This document shows, one piece after another, positions 1-12,482 of a DNA stretch of 64,000 nt. Made by a program: the position numbers and the translations under genes. Position 1 is the first letter of the stretch; every line of letters starts with the position of its first letter. The DNA is from Anseranas semipalmata (taxonomy: Eukaryota; Chordata; Aves; Anseriformes; Anseranatidae), in assembly GCA_013399115.1 (NCBI GenBank), contig VXAA01003990.1:870436-934435 (forward strand), written 5' to 3'. Below the pieces are notes generated by a model that was given only the letters and a program-made list of their open reading frames with translations, did no database searches and was not told the origin of the DNA.

Positions 1-567
1 CATGAGAAGAGCGAGGCTGGGGCTGAGCTACTGCTTCCAGACTCTGCTGTGTTGAACCAAATGACCAGCTTTTCTAGAAATCAGGAATGTCAGCCATTTT
101 CTATTTTGGCAGCCAAAGAAATGTTGCCTGAAGGTGACAAAAGTAATCCCTGATACAGACCATTTACAGTGAATTTAAAGCATGTATGTTCATGAAAGCA
201 ACACTCTCACTTTAAATATTCCTTATACAAAGGGATATAAAGGTTTCCAGTGGAAATGTGAGACCAGATCCAAAGCATTTGAAGAAACAGTTCCTTCAAC
301 AGTAGGGGACTTTCTCCTTAGTTCTTAATTCTAAGCGTTGCTGGGTGTGTTTGTTTAATCTGTTGCCGGATATGATGGCACTCAGAAGACTTGAGAAATT
401 TCTGCAGCATTCAGGCTTCTCCCCTTATCATGAAGAAATAGACACATACTTCCTCTTGAAATAACAGAAAACTGGGTCATTAAAAGAGACATCAGCAGTA
501 TTCAGTCACTGAATTGCTGTGTTGTGACTAAAAATTTATACCCAAAGATATTTGATCAGTTTCCAGG

Positions 568-590
568 AAAAAAAAAAAAAAAAAAAAAAA
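568..590 (+). repeat. Poly-A tract (23 A)
   Basis: Uninterrupted run of 23 A. The upstream sequence is not a recognisable retrocopy and has no AATAAA just before the run, so I treat it as a simple homopolymer. Confidence 0.9.
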
Positions 591-767
591 GAAGTAACAA
601 AAATCGTGTGAACTCACAAGTGAAGTAGAAATAAATTCTGGTAGCCTGTGGTTCTCTTGAGATTATTTCTTGTTGCTTCAAAATGCTGCTTGAATATTTT
701 TCAGTATTAATGTTCTATATCTCATTGTTTTGGCTGCTGTATATATTTTGATGATTTTCTTTCTCCT

Positions 768-805
768 AAAAACAAACAAACAAACAACAACAACAACAAC
801 AAAAA
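768..805 (+). repeat. (CAAA)n/(CAA)n microsatellite
   Basis: About four CAAA units pass directly into about six CAA units and then a short A run. It is a simple compound microsatellite. Confidence 0.9.
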
Positions 806-3800
806 GATCATAAAATGTTTCTACAAATGAATTAAAACATAATATTTACTATCTGCATGACTTAAATTTGGCCTATTTTTGCATATGCATCATGATACAG
901 ACTTTAATTATATGATCACACAGTATTTTTCCCCATAAGATTGCAATCTTTTCCTTCACAGGATAACCTTCTTTCCAAGTTCCTAGTTTTTGATTGATTG
1001 ACTCTGAGACTGGGAAAAGAGCTGCAGCTGAAAAAGAGAAGTTTCTCCTCGTTACCTAACTACTCCAGGATCTGTTCCTCAGATTTCACCTTGACTTCCT
1101 TTCCAGCCCACATCCAATTCTCCCTCCTAAATCCTCTTCTGATCTATCCCTCCTTCCTTGTTTCCATCTCTCAGGCCATGTCTCGTTGCCTAAGTAGTCC
1201 CACATTTCCCTTCCATTTGCCAGTGATCCTACAGGAAACATCTTGCTGCCATAACGTGGCTCTTTCCTTTCCACCCGGCTTTGCTTTTGTCCTGCACGAG
1301 GTTCAGATCAGAGGACTTTCCTCCTCCTCTTCCGGAGGGCTTCCCCGGCAGGAGGCCATGCCAGCAGGGCTGGAGCCACATGACGAGAAGCCACTCGGGC
1401 CCTTATGGGGCTGAGCTGGGGAACGCTGAAGCAGAGACGCGTCTGCAGGCTGAGAGCAACATGAGCATGCTCAGCAGCCTTGCACTCTTCCGATCTAACC
1501 AGGAAAAGTTCCTGCTTACAAGAACAGTGCTTTTTTCAAGCTTAGCTAGTCTGGGCAGTCTTCCACAGGAGCAGACCTATCCCTGGTAGAAAGGTCGCAT
1601 GAGAAGGGCTGGATGCCCAAGTACAGTTGTTCTTGAACTTTCTTTTTAAAAAGAAAAAGTTGCATTAATTTCTTCAAGAGAGGCAAAGCTGTTTATTTTT
1701 TTTTTCATTGTCTGGTCTTGGATATGGACTTTTTTGCCTTAGTAGATGTTCATCTGTTTATTAAACAGACAACTCAACCACAGATGACCACTGGGAACAT
1801 TCAAATCACAGTTTTGCAGAGTTGTTAGCAACAGAAAACAGGGTCTTCTACTGGGATGTGTCAACAGCCTTATCAAACAGCAGTACACGTAACCCTGCAA
1901 TATCACCCTAAAATCCACCCCATACATAGAGTCATTCTGATTCTAAGCACTGGCTCAAAACCTTGCCTTCCTCTCAGTCCACTGTAGCAGTGACAGATGC
2001 CAACTGTGCCATGTACTACTGGGGCAAAGGAAGCCACCAGGAGATCCTGCTGGTAATTTCACTTATGAGTGAAGGCTTCTTCCAACACCCAGTGAGGAGG
2101 TGATGGGGCAATACCAGAGACACCTTCTACCTCCTGATCCAGCCCGGACACAAGGGAGTGCCCTGCTAGAACAGCATAGGTGAGCCCTCTGTCCCCTGAT
2201 TTCCAAAAAGCAGCTTTCAGAGCCTACACCATTGTGGGAGTATTGTTTGCGGGGAGCACTGCCTTATTTACATTCTTTTTCATCATTTCAAACTTCTCTT
2301 TGTCATGATTAAAAGCAAATGTTTCAGAAAGCTGCAGTTACGCCATGATCTCCCAACCCTGAAACATTTGTTTTAATCAGTTCCTTGTACAGGGCCTGCA
2401 TGTTCAACTGGACCTTGAAAATTCAAGCTGGAGGATGCAAATTTCACAGAAAAGAATAGAAAATTAGTAGAACTCAAATGTGCACGTGCAGTTGGAGGCT
2501 GGGTCCACAAGGACCTCCAGCTCTGCAGAAGACCTGTCACAGCCTTGGGTTATTAGCCTAATTAAAGAGAAGCTGGAGGCTTTGCAAAAGTCATTTCTTT
2601 TCTGCATACATAGCTGTTTTATGAACCAGACTTATTTCTTCAGTGCCAAATTGCATTTCAGAATGTGTCCATGCTAAATAGAGTGAAATGTATTTCCATT
2701 TTTCATGACTGAACCACATTTTGGCTGAGGGGGAGGCAGGAGTCCCAGTAACATTTCCTGAAGTCAACAGCAGACCTGCCATTAATTTCAGTGTCCCAGG
2801 ATTTAAGCAAAGAGATAACAGACCCTTGAATGGTTTTAAGTTCATTGAAATGTTAGCCCGAAATGAAGCATATGCCATTCAGTTAAGATGTACATTTACA
2901 CAGCTGAGGATGACAAGTCTAGTTTGACTGAAGACCGGAGGAGCGAAAGATGCCTCCTCCTACATGATCTGCCCCCTGAAGAAAACATCTGCCTGCATGT
3001 TTAACCAGGAATGTGAACTGCTAATGTAATCTGACCTTTAGACAAAGCAAAGAATATAACTCCAATATACAAATACAGCAGAGGTTAGAAAGTTACGTAT
3101 TGTTGACTGTTTTCGGCACATGTGTGGATAAAAATACAATGAAAATAGATAAAGGACTGAAAAACTTGATTGCTTAGTGACTCAGGGCTTCCAGGCATGT
3201 AGGAGAAAATATGAGTGCTTGAATTCAGCCTGGTCTCATTCCTGGAAATTACCTGAAGTGGATCCATTGACATCTTTATAGCAATATCAATGTATATCAG
3301 GGCTGAATCTTGTTTCATGACCAAATTCATGTAAGCTCTAGTTTAGGCCAAGGCTGAGCACTTTCTGTGAGCAATTGGACTTTGAGGGAATAGCTTTTAG
3401 TAAGGTTCCTTTGAGATGAAGATCAGGATCTTCTTTTTAGGATCTGGTTGATTAAATTTAATAGTCAGTATCTACAAAATAAATGATATAGCAGGTATCA
3501 TCAGCTTTTTGTCTGTGGAAACAGTAGGAAACAGGAGATCAGAGGGGCTGGAGCAGACACTTGTTCCTTGGGTAGATGGTGGCAGGAAGAGTATAAATTC
3601 AGTTATTTTTCTGTTGTTTCTTTAGCCAAGTTGCAACTTGAGGCAGTCAAGAACTGTGTTTAATGGATAGGAAATCAATTTTCCAGCTGAGTCACTGCAG
3701 ACTTACTGGGGAAGAGAAGCTGAAGTCAATGTGCCTCCCCCATTAACGGTTCCTGCTGCACTGTGTGTCCAGACAGGGTATGTGTTCTGTGATGCACTGT

Positions 3801-4362
3801 CCTTTCCTTTGCTTATTCGAGCAGTAGCTACACACAAAACCATGAAAAACCCCAGGCATAACTAGAAGACTTAAATCCTGTGACTGGAGAGCTTTCCTGA
3901 AGTGACAGGATCCAGCTTTTCCATCACAAGTACTGACTGTCTCAGTAATCATTCACAAAAAGGGGATGTTATTTTAGATTTAACTTTGCTGAGTAATGAG
4001 AGTTGTCTCATTATGGATGTGACATCAGAGAGACTGACTCAAATGACTCAACTCTGAGTCATTTAAAATTTCTGAGAGCAACAGAGACACCTGGTTTCAG
4101 AAGGGTAACCGGAGGAAACTCATCAGTTCTCTGGAGCCTTAAAAACAGCCATTGGCAGACCAGATCAGTAGCTTTGGTTGGTCTGCCAAGGTCTTCTTTG
4201 CTCACTAGCACCAATGGGATTCATGGGATATTCAAAATGCCAAATATACCCTCCGGACATGTTTGGTCTTCTCACATCCACAAGATACTCATGCCTCAGT
4301 CATCCCATAACAGACCGATGGTCAAAAATTTCTGTTCATCTGTTCATTACTCACATCCCCCT

Positions 4363-4363
<1 letters not shown>

Positions 4364-4394
<31 letters not shown>
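4364..4394 (-). repeat. Poly-T tract (31 T)
   Basis: Uninterrupted run of 31 T, the longest homopolymer in the window. On the minus strand it is a poly-A tail-like run, but the sequence before it is not a recognisable retropseudogene and I found no flanking target-site duplication. Confidence 0.9.
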
Positions 4395-4396
<2 letters not shown>

Positions 4397-6387
4397 ATAT
4401 AGATAGCATGGATTCTTTCACCCCTGCAATGCACGACCATAACTTCTGCACTATTACATTCTGCCCAATTTCTGTTGTTGTGGTTATCAGCTTCTCATTG
4501 CCACCTTTCTGCTTGTTGGAAATGCCTCTTCTCTGCTGTCCTTCAACCACGGGAGCTGTGAGCTCCTGCTTCTCTGGAAGGGGTGGATAGGGAGTAGCTC
4601 GGGCTGCCTGCACTACCTGCACTGCCTGCAGGAGGTGCATCTTGCCCTGGGGCCAGGAGTGATGCCTTCAGGGGGAAAACACAGAGCAGAGCATCTTGAT
4701 GGATTGGTTCTACCTCTGTGAGAGCACTGACTCCCGCAGTACCAAACCACACACCCACTTGCAGAGCTGGATACTGCCCTTTCGTTTGAGGTATTTAGCT
4801 TATTCTGCATTTTTTTTTACCTTCAGCAATAGTCAATGCAGCAAGGATTTCCTATGTGTGTATTTCAGTTGTGTTGAAGTCACAACCAAATACTCTTCAG
4901 AGCAGTCCCTGGCAGTGTTAGTGCAGTTACAAGCAGCAGACTGTGAAATGAGCTTTGTATTAAGTCTTGCCCCTTTATTTGTAAAGAAATCCGAACACTA
5001 CTTAATTGAGTGTAGAGCTGCTGCAGCATTCTCCAAAGACTCTGGGAGGCAATCTGGGGTCCTTCACCCTTCCCCTTGTGAGATGGTCGTTGTTCTTTTT
5101 CACCTTTCTTCTTTTTTTTTCTTTTTTTTTCAGTGTTTTGCCTGTGCCTGAGTATGCTTTGAAGATTATTTACCACAAGAAGAGGGGGAAAAAGCAGCAC
5201 AGTCCAAGTGCCGCCTGTGCTGTCTGCCTCACCACCAGTTTATCTGTTGTAAAGATTACCAGATGCTGTTGGAACTCCCTGGCATTTTTAGCAGTTGTCT
5301 TCATTGCTGGAGCAATTTGTAGCACAGAAGGGATCAAGACAGCTTCATTCAGTCACTGGTTTTTGAACAGCTTCATTTTGTGTTTCCCTTAGAGCATCAT
5401 TAAACTCTTAAACTAGCAGTCCTCTGTTAATTTCATTAATCCAACCACATATTCAGAAATTACTTTTTCTATTTTTTTATTTTTATGATTCAGTTTATAA
5501 AAAGAGAAATGCTCCATGCTCTCTGGTGACTTTCAGGACAGGACATTTTGTAGAATTTCCACAATCCCAGCAAATGCTTTGTCTGGGGGTTTAATAGGAG
5601 CTGTTAAACTACACAGCAGGTTTTACCTTATAGCATCCATTACACTCAGTAAAAGCAGCACATTTTTCCCATCAGTTACACTCTCCGTGATTATACACTG
5701 CTCCAATCGCACTGTAGGTGGGCCAGGCCTCCACTGAGCAATTAAACAAGTCATTTTCCCGCCAACAGACGGCCATTTTAATTTTTCTGAAAACACGCAC
5801 ACAGCCTCTCGACCAGCACTCATGCCAGGCCCCCTCACTCTCGCTACCCACCAGGCCCTGTAGTTGCTCTGTGGCACGGGATGAGGGTTACACCTTCAGG
5901 CCAGCAGCTGTAGCTTGTACATTTGGCCCAACATCTGCAAAGCAGGAGCTGCTTTCCAGCCCCGTGCCACACAGGAGCTCTCTGTGGCTTGGACGTCTGC
6001 TCCGGCCAAGGTGGGAAGGGCTGTGATGAAGCCACTGTGCCACCACCACAGCAAAGTCAAAGGCGTTGCTGGCATGTCCATGACAAATGTAGATGTGGCA
6101 GAAGATGGTGTGATGGTCCCTTTTAAGCACAGTGCGTGCATGTGGGAAACCCTCATGTGCTCTAGCCCACTTGAGATACAACAACACTTGAATGGGTCCT
6201 GGGGTACAGGTGACCATCAGGGTTTAGGGGGGCCCTGCCCTGTTCCCACACCTTGCAGTGAAGAAGAAGAATGCCTCACTAAGAGCAAATGGTCTTTCAG
6301 GATAACTATTCTGAAGATATACAGTTGGGATTTTCCAGCAAATCCTACAGAACAAGACATACATACCGCAGTGCAAATCCTCTCCAG

Positions 6388-6599
6388 GGAAGAAATTCTT
6401 CACTGTGAAGGTGGTGAGACACTGGCACAGGTTGCCCAGAGAAGCTGTGGATGCCCCTTCCCTGGAGGTGTTCAAGGCCAGGTTGGATGGGGCTTTGGGC
6501 AACCTGATCTGGTGGGAGGTGTCCCTGTCCATGGCAGGGGGGTTGGAACTAGGTGATCTTTAAGGTCCCTTCCAATCCAAAACAGTCTACTATTCTATG
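6388..6599 (+). mobile_element. CR1 LINE, 5'-truncated 3' end
   Basis: This is the 3' end of a CR1 non-LTR retrotransposon. It starts in the part of ORF2 that reads like 'GRKFFTVKVVRHWHRLPREAV' in sister copies, here in broken frame, and continues into the 3' UTR with the GGCAGGGGGGTTGGAACTAG block and GGTCCCTTCCAATCCAAAAC. It ends in TATTCTATGG, a decayed CR1 terminal octamer. The same 3' UTR type occurs at 27160-27438 (+) and 41296-41658 (-), so these three belong to one subfamily group, probably CR1-J-like; the subfamily name is from memory and uncertain. The upstream boundary is where similarity to the sister copies stops. It codes for nothing functional. Confidence 0.9.
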
Positions 6600-9500
6600 G
6601 TAGTCCAAGCAATTAAAGAAAAAAGTTCTTTCTACTTTACTTGAGCTGTGTTTGGGAATGGCTTGGGAGAAAAATAGCCCATGCTGAAAGCCCCTGCCCA
6701 TGTCCTGACCTTGTTTATTTTGCTAGGGTAGGCAGAGCCCTAATTTTGCTATTGAGGCCAGTGGGTTTGGGTGACTAAGAGATTTTTGATGACTTTAATG
6801 TAAGAGATTTCTTGTCCAGCTCAAGTGGACTTCTGGCTGCCTGACATAATGAAAAGAAAGAAAAAAAAAGTAAGGCATCTGAAGTTTTAGTGCATCCACT
6901 GACAGCACACATCTCTCTTTTCACCCTTCAAGCAGTTACTGGATCTTGCAGCTCACTTGCTTTTTACAAACGATATCTTATCATTTTTTCTCCTTTAACC
7001 CTCAATGAATTTTAGCTGTAGCTGCTGATGCAGACTCACCTGGCAGGAAACAATGCTATAGCTTCTTATGATGACTGTACAGGGAAGTCCTTAGAGGTGG
7101 TGGTCAGCAGGACACCCCGCACTGAGGTGTCATGGACCTGGTAGTTCATTCTTTCTGAAGGGAAAACTGAATTTTAGAGGGTTTTTGCACAGGAACTGTG
7201 GTAGTTCAAATCTCATAATTCTCTACACTGGGAACTTTCATCAGCTACAATAAAAATAAGAGGAATCTGCATGTAGGATTTGCATGTCCTGTAGAAGGCC
7301 GAGAATATGGAGTCTACAGGGCTTGTGCTAAGCACCACTGAAATTTCTCCTTTCATCTCTTGGACACGATAAAGACAGTGAAAATATTTTCATTTGTGCC
7401 TCTGGGCCCAAACCTGCCCGGCGAAGGACCTTCCTGATTTCCCATTAGCTTCAGTGAGGTTTGAGGCTGGTCAGCAAAGAGGAATCATGCACTTGTCAGA
7501 AAGCACCTAAAGAGCAGAGGGGATCCTTTATGCAAGAACCTGACAAGAGTGAGAGCTTTAAAGTGTTTTAGCACACTGAGATACAATGGAAAACACATTT
7601 GTGAAACAATAGATCTAGCAAATCAGGACATCTTTCTGATTTTTTTTCTCTTTTCTCTACAGTTTCATTAGTTTCTGTTAAAACCTTTAACAGACGCCTA
7701 ATTGACACAGTCAGAAATAGTTTTCCAATCATGTATCACTTTAATTATCCAATGGTCTTTTCAGATCTCTCATGGTTCTCCCCTCCACTGAGATAAATTA
7801 TTTGCTGAGTTTCAAGCTCCTCTGCTCCAATTCTGCATATCTTCTCATGACTTTTCCCATAGGAAGATTTTGTAAGAAACTCAGGAGGGGAGAGAAGAAG
7901 AAAAGACAGGACAGGACTTCAAGCTACTTCAGGCACAAAGGTACATTTTTCAGAAAGTTACGTCTGAAAGCTGAAGTCTGAGTGCAATACTTTGCATTTT
8001 AATGAATCAGCACTGCAACTCTGACCTAATGGGAAGTGTTTCATGATACATGTTCTTGGGATTTTGTGCCTGTGTGAATATCCTGTTCTCAGCTCTATTC
8101 ACCACAGCCATATTTACAAGAGGGGCCTCTTGACTGTACACGCTTTTTTCTTGGTGCCTTGCTTTACATATATAAAGTTAATTCCTGACCTTAGTGAAGA
8201 TAGTGCAAACCTTATCACTGATTTAAAAAAAAAAAAAAAAAAAACACAACAACTGCTCTTTAGTTTTTAACTTAATGATAAAATATTAATCAACTACAAT
8301 ACAGCCAGGATTTTGCCCAGGGTAGTGGATTTTTCTTTTTCAAAATCATGAGCTCTCTCACCTCATATAATACTTTAATGAAAGATGAAATGCTCGACAT
8401 GTCTGAGAAATGAGTTTGTAGAATCCTAAAATCTCGTAAAACACCCCCACAAAGAAAAGATGCCTCTTGAAAATGTTCTTTGTGTCATCTGCTTTCTAAC
8501 AAAGGCTGATTCTACAAAATGTTCCACAGCTGAATTGATGAGCACAACGACCCCTCTATAGAAGTCATACTGTAAGGCATATTGCAGGACACCTTTTTCC
8601 AGGCATGTTCCTGTAATTCCAGTAATGCTTCCTTCAGTAACTCTGTCATGCCTTTAAAATGATAACTTCTAGAGGTAGGTTAAAAAATGAATTATCAGAA
8701 ACCATTTGGGGAGATTTCTGTTTCCTTTCTTTTCTGAAATAATTTCAGTTTTTTGGATGGTAATAATGTCACCAATCATATTCACAGTTCATGTCACTGG
8801 GATCCATCTGGGTCAACATTTCCCTAACATTTTAAGCCAGAGACCACTGCCCACCCCCTCTTCACCCCACCAAACATTTACCTTGGGCTGTCATCTGTCT
8901 CCATCATTGAACTTTTCATTGGAAATACTATACAGGTCCTCCAGTTTCACAGATCATCATGGTCACAGGGCTCGCAGTCATTTGTGGATTCATGTAGTTC
9001 TTTCATAGAAACATTACTCTAAAAGCTTATAATTTATATGAAGGATGTTAATGATCTATCAAACCAAAATGCATGCTTCATGCTTTGCAACAGCTGAAGG
9101 ATTTGGGACCCAAAGAGACTGAATGTTGTCTTTCTTCTGGGCTGGAACAGTCTAGGGTTTTCTCGTCTTTCCTGGCTGAGAACAGGCTCTTAGAAGTGGG
9201 ATAGTGTGATCCAGCATCCGCTCCACAGCAATGCTGCTGGAGAGGGGGTAAACCTTCAAGGACATGACAAAAGTCTATTTTCCACGGCAAGGTGATAGTA
9301 TCAGCTGAGCTCCATGCTGGTTAAGTACGATTGGCCAGCAACATTAAAGGAAAGGAGATGCAGCAATAAAGGAATAAGTCTTTCCAAATTCATACCACAC
9401 CTGGTATTTGGCATGTACTTTTGCAGCTGATAATATTTACCGTTTATGTCAGCATTATACATATACATTGGAGTTTGCCTTCTTAAGTAAAGGATGTTAA

Positions 9501-11607
9501 CAGCCTTGAATAAAATTGGGACAAGCAGTGTAAACAGGATGGCATATAAAGTGTGATACAGTATACAGAGGGCAAAGTATGTTTGAAGGTTAGCTTATTA
9601 ATAAAACATGGCTGGCCTTGATTTAGTTTATAAGAAACTTAAGACATTTATCAACATCTGTCTGAACCCATTTCCAGTCTCTTTGGACTCTGTTGTGGAT
9701 AAGCTGATTAATAAAAGATGATGTCTTAGGAAGGAAACTCAGATCTTTGCAAGCAATGACAAAAGAAAATGCAGTGCTTAATCTACATATGAAAGGAAAC
9801 TGTGAAAGTAAACTAGTTTACCACTACATCCCAGGATGCCAGTCTCCTATAACATTTCATCTGACTTAGTTTTGGCTGGAGTCTGGAAAAGTAAGAAAGA
9901 ATTCCAAAAATTAAGTGTGGAATTAATTTACAAGAAAGATCCTAGTGCTCACTTATGGAGACTCTGAAATCTAATCCCGTTCCCTTGTGGCTTCCTCCCC
10001 TCAGTGTTTTTAACTTTGCAGCTTTCCATGTTTGTTTTTCATTTGTCTCCTTGATCCTTTAGTCTTTCCTTTCCCTTAGGCTAGAATAAAGTCCTAACAT
10101 TAAACAAGTGCCACACTTTGCCTATTGATAGCTGTTGCCCAATAAAATATTGCCCTCAGAAGCCAATTAGTGAAATATGTTTCTTGTAATAGCCAGTAAT
10201 TTGTTTAATTTTCATGCATTCTTGCCTGATAGCTAGCCAAAGGGATGCACTTGCATAGTTCCTGCCTCTGGGATACAGAGACAACCCAGTTTAACTGCGC
10301 GGTGCATAGTGCTCGCTGCTCACACACCTGGCAGCAAAGCTAATAGCCAGCTTTGGTGTTTTTTGCCACTTGTAGGCTGCATCGGCAGCACAAACGTGGA
10401 CTGATGTATTTCCAAAGCAGGAAGCATCGTGGCCATAGCTGCATGTGCCCTGCCAGGGCTAACACAGCCCAGGAAGGGCCTGAACAAGCATTTCCTAGAA
10501 ATATGCACCTGGAGCTATTCTCCTGCCCTACTCCACCTTCACCAGGGTGTTCCTGTGCCAGGACCCAGAGCAGGATGCCTGGGTACGATTCAGCAGGTCA
10601 GTGTTTGGGCACACCTTCCCTTGCTGCAGCTGAGTGTGGAAGGAAAGGTTTTGCCTTCAGTCACCACTCCATTGGCTATTTCAGTAGTTAATGTAAAGCA
10701 AAACCGCTCTAATAAGAGAAAATGAGGGGCTGCATCTACTCTAATATGTGAAAGATGTCAGAGACAATTCTCTGGTCCTGAGGCCAATAGTCACTACAAG
10801 GGTACAGCCTCACTATGTTTTTCCCCAAAACAGGGTGGCTGCAGCTGTCTTGCCTTCTGAAAATAGTCTCTAGCCTGTGATAACCCTCAGGCAGAAGTAG
10901 GAAAGCTCTCCTTATCTCAGACTGAAACTCTGTTCACCGTTTAAATATATGGATGATGCAGTCAGAGCATCCCCTTCCACAACATTTCCAGGTCTGGAGC
11001 ACGCTCCTGGGAGTGGTGGGCGTTTGAACTTGTGTCTCGCGTCCAGTAACTTGAACAGGCCAGAGAAGTGAACAAAGCCTACAGGCTTTGCACAGGAGAA
11101 AGATGTAGGTCCCAACATGATGGGAATTTTGCACATGGTGAAACCTGAAAGGGGAGGGACATTTCTCTGCAGCCCAGAGCTGCACACACAAATGTCAAAG
11201 AAGGGGGAGGTTTGTTACCTCTGCAGTTCATTCTCACTGCAAATCTGGCCCAAAAAAGTTAACAGCGGCTTGTAATGAGACATATTCCTATCTATTTATA
11301 TACATTTTTAAACTGAAGATTATGCACAGGCCAGATGAACATTTTCTTGAAGTCTGGGATGGTGAAGTGAAAGATTCAAATTTAGACTCTCTTTCTGCGC
11401 CAACCAAAAACTGAAGACCGCGGGATGCTTCTGCAGCGTGGGAAATCAGCTTTTGAAAGCCCACTTTATAAAGAAATATCTCTGGATGCTATTTCATCCT
11501 TGAAAAGGAAAGTTTGTTCCTGGAGGTACTTTTAAATGATACTGAAAGCTACTCTAGATTAACTTAGATTTAAACAGATTAAACAGACAGTGTGGAAAGG
11601 ACCATGC
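6600..11607. other. Unique DNA, no gene seen
   Basis: No gene is supported. The stretch contains a 20-base poly-A at 8225-8244. A weak match to the archosaur/turtle palindromic repeats lies around 7404-7485 (GGGCCCAAACC..., a central CCCATTAGCTTCAGTG block and GGCTGGTCAGC), but its arms pair poorly. No RNA gene was recognised. Confidence 0.55.
8225..8244 (+). repeat. Poly-A tract (20 A)
   Basis: Uninterrupted run of 20 A following ATTT. No retrocopy is recognised upstream. Confidence 0.9.
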
Positions 11608-11694
11608 TGAGCCAGATCCTATGCTGGGTTAAATTGGCATGATGCTCTCAAAGACAAAGCAGTGACAATTAATACCAGCTGAGTATCTGGCCCA
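11608..11694. repeat. Imperfect palindromic interspersed repeat (hairpin-like)
   Basis: The left arm (11608-11637, beginning TGAGCCAGATCC) pairs with the right arm (11665-11694, ending GTATCTGGCCCA). About 22 of 30 positions match by eye, with an intervening loop of about 27 bases. The wording (GCCAGATCCT...CTGG...AAATTGG and its reverse complement ...CAGCTGAGTATCTGGCCC) matches the abundant old palindromic MITE-like repeats of birds, crocodiles and turtles as I remember them. I cannot give the family name with certainty. It has no coding content. Confidence 0.6.
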
Positions 11695-12441
11695 CTGCAT
11701 TTAAAGACCATGTCAGAGACCACCTACTTTCTGACACAGCTTATAAAAATGGTTGAAGACATTTAGAGCCTGCTATGCTAGCTGGAAATTCCCAGTCTTG
11801 TTTCTGAGCCAATGAAGGGCCCCAAATGTAGATGTTGAGTCCTGCACCCGGTTGTGATATTCAATGTTTTTACTGCAAACAGTCTTGAAATGGTGACAAT
11901 TATTTTTTTTAACAAGTGCTAGTATATATATGTGAATATTCCTACACAAATAAATGGGATCATATTCTAGTACAAGGATTTGGAGGATTGTCCATGTAAC
12001 TTACTCCTCCAACTCATTCAAGGTTTAGTTAAAAAACAGATTTATTATGGAACAAATGGGGTAATACAATTTTTTTCTAAGTTACTGTAATCACTCTTAA
12101 AGCACATCACGCCACATGATGAGATCCTTTGATAGCAAATATTGATAGCACATCCATGTGCCCTTTGTTGCAGTTTTACATTACTCTCCAAACGTATTTC
12201 CCCACAGTCTGTAGAAGCAGTGAAGTTATAATACTGGCTCTCATTCTACATTCTTACGAGTCAAGATCATTCACTGATTCCTGGATGTCAGGATCAATGG
12301 TGGTGGCCATATGGCTTTGGAATGATCTGTTGTCTTTTCCATAATGGCGTTGTGGCTTTGTGTTTCCCCAGCAGTGATTAATAGACACAGACATGCGTTA
12401 TGCAGATGTTGATAGGTTTAGATGAACTTTGAATTTTTATG

Positions 12442-12482
12442 TCTTTCTTCTCTTTTTTTTTTTTTTTCCTTTTTCTTTTCAG
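12442..12482 (+). other. Long pyrimidine tract ending in CAG (3' splice-site-like)
   Basis: Thirty-nine uninterrupted pyrimidines are followed directly by AG, an ideal-looking mammal/bird 3' splice site. A possible 5' splice site (ACG|GTATGA) lies after position 12562, which would define an 80-base exon at 12483-12562. The candidate exon has no recognisable coding content. It could equally be a chance T-rich microsatellite. Confidence 0.25.

Larger units (their letters stand above)
1..6387. other. Unique AT-rich DNA, no gene seen
   Basis: I see no supportable gene in this stretch. It is mostly unique AT-rich sequence with a 23-base poly-A (568-590), a CAAA/CAA microsatellite (768-805) and a 31-base poly-T (4364-4394). 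The open frame at 4003-4590 runs straight through the poly-T and codes a phenylalanine run, so it is not credible as a gene. A long pyrimidine tract ending in CAG at 5103-5133 resembles a 3' splice site but has no recognisable exon behind it. Confidence 0.6.

Noticed and set aside
4347..4640. Poly-T at 4364-4394 as the tail of a minus-strand retropseudogene.
   Set aside because: The adjoining minus-strand sequence matches no gene I recognise and I found no target-site duplication.
5915..6556. 213-codon plus-strand open frame, the longest in the window without N.
   Set aside because: Its second half is the CR1 3' end read in a non-ORF2 frame and the first half has no recognisable domain. It is a by-product.
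7404..7485. Possible palindromic repeat (GGGCCCAAACC ... GGCTGGTCAGC).
   Set aside because: The wording is familiar from archosaur repeats, but the arms pair poorly here, so I did not list it as a separate feature.
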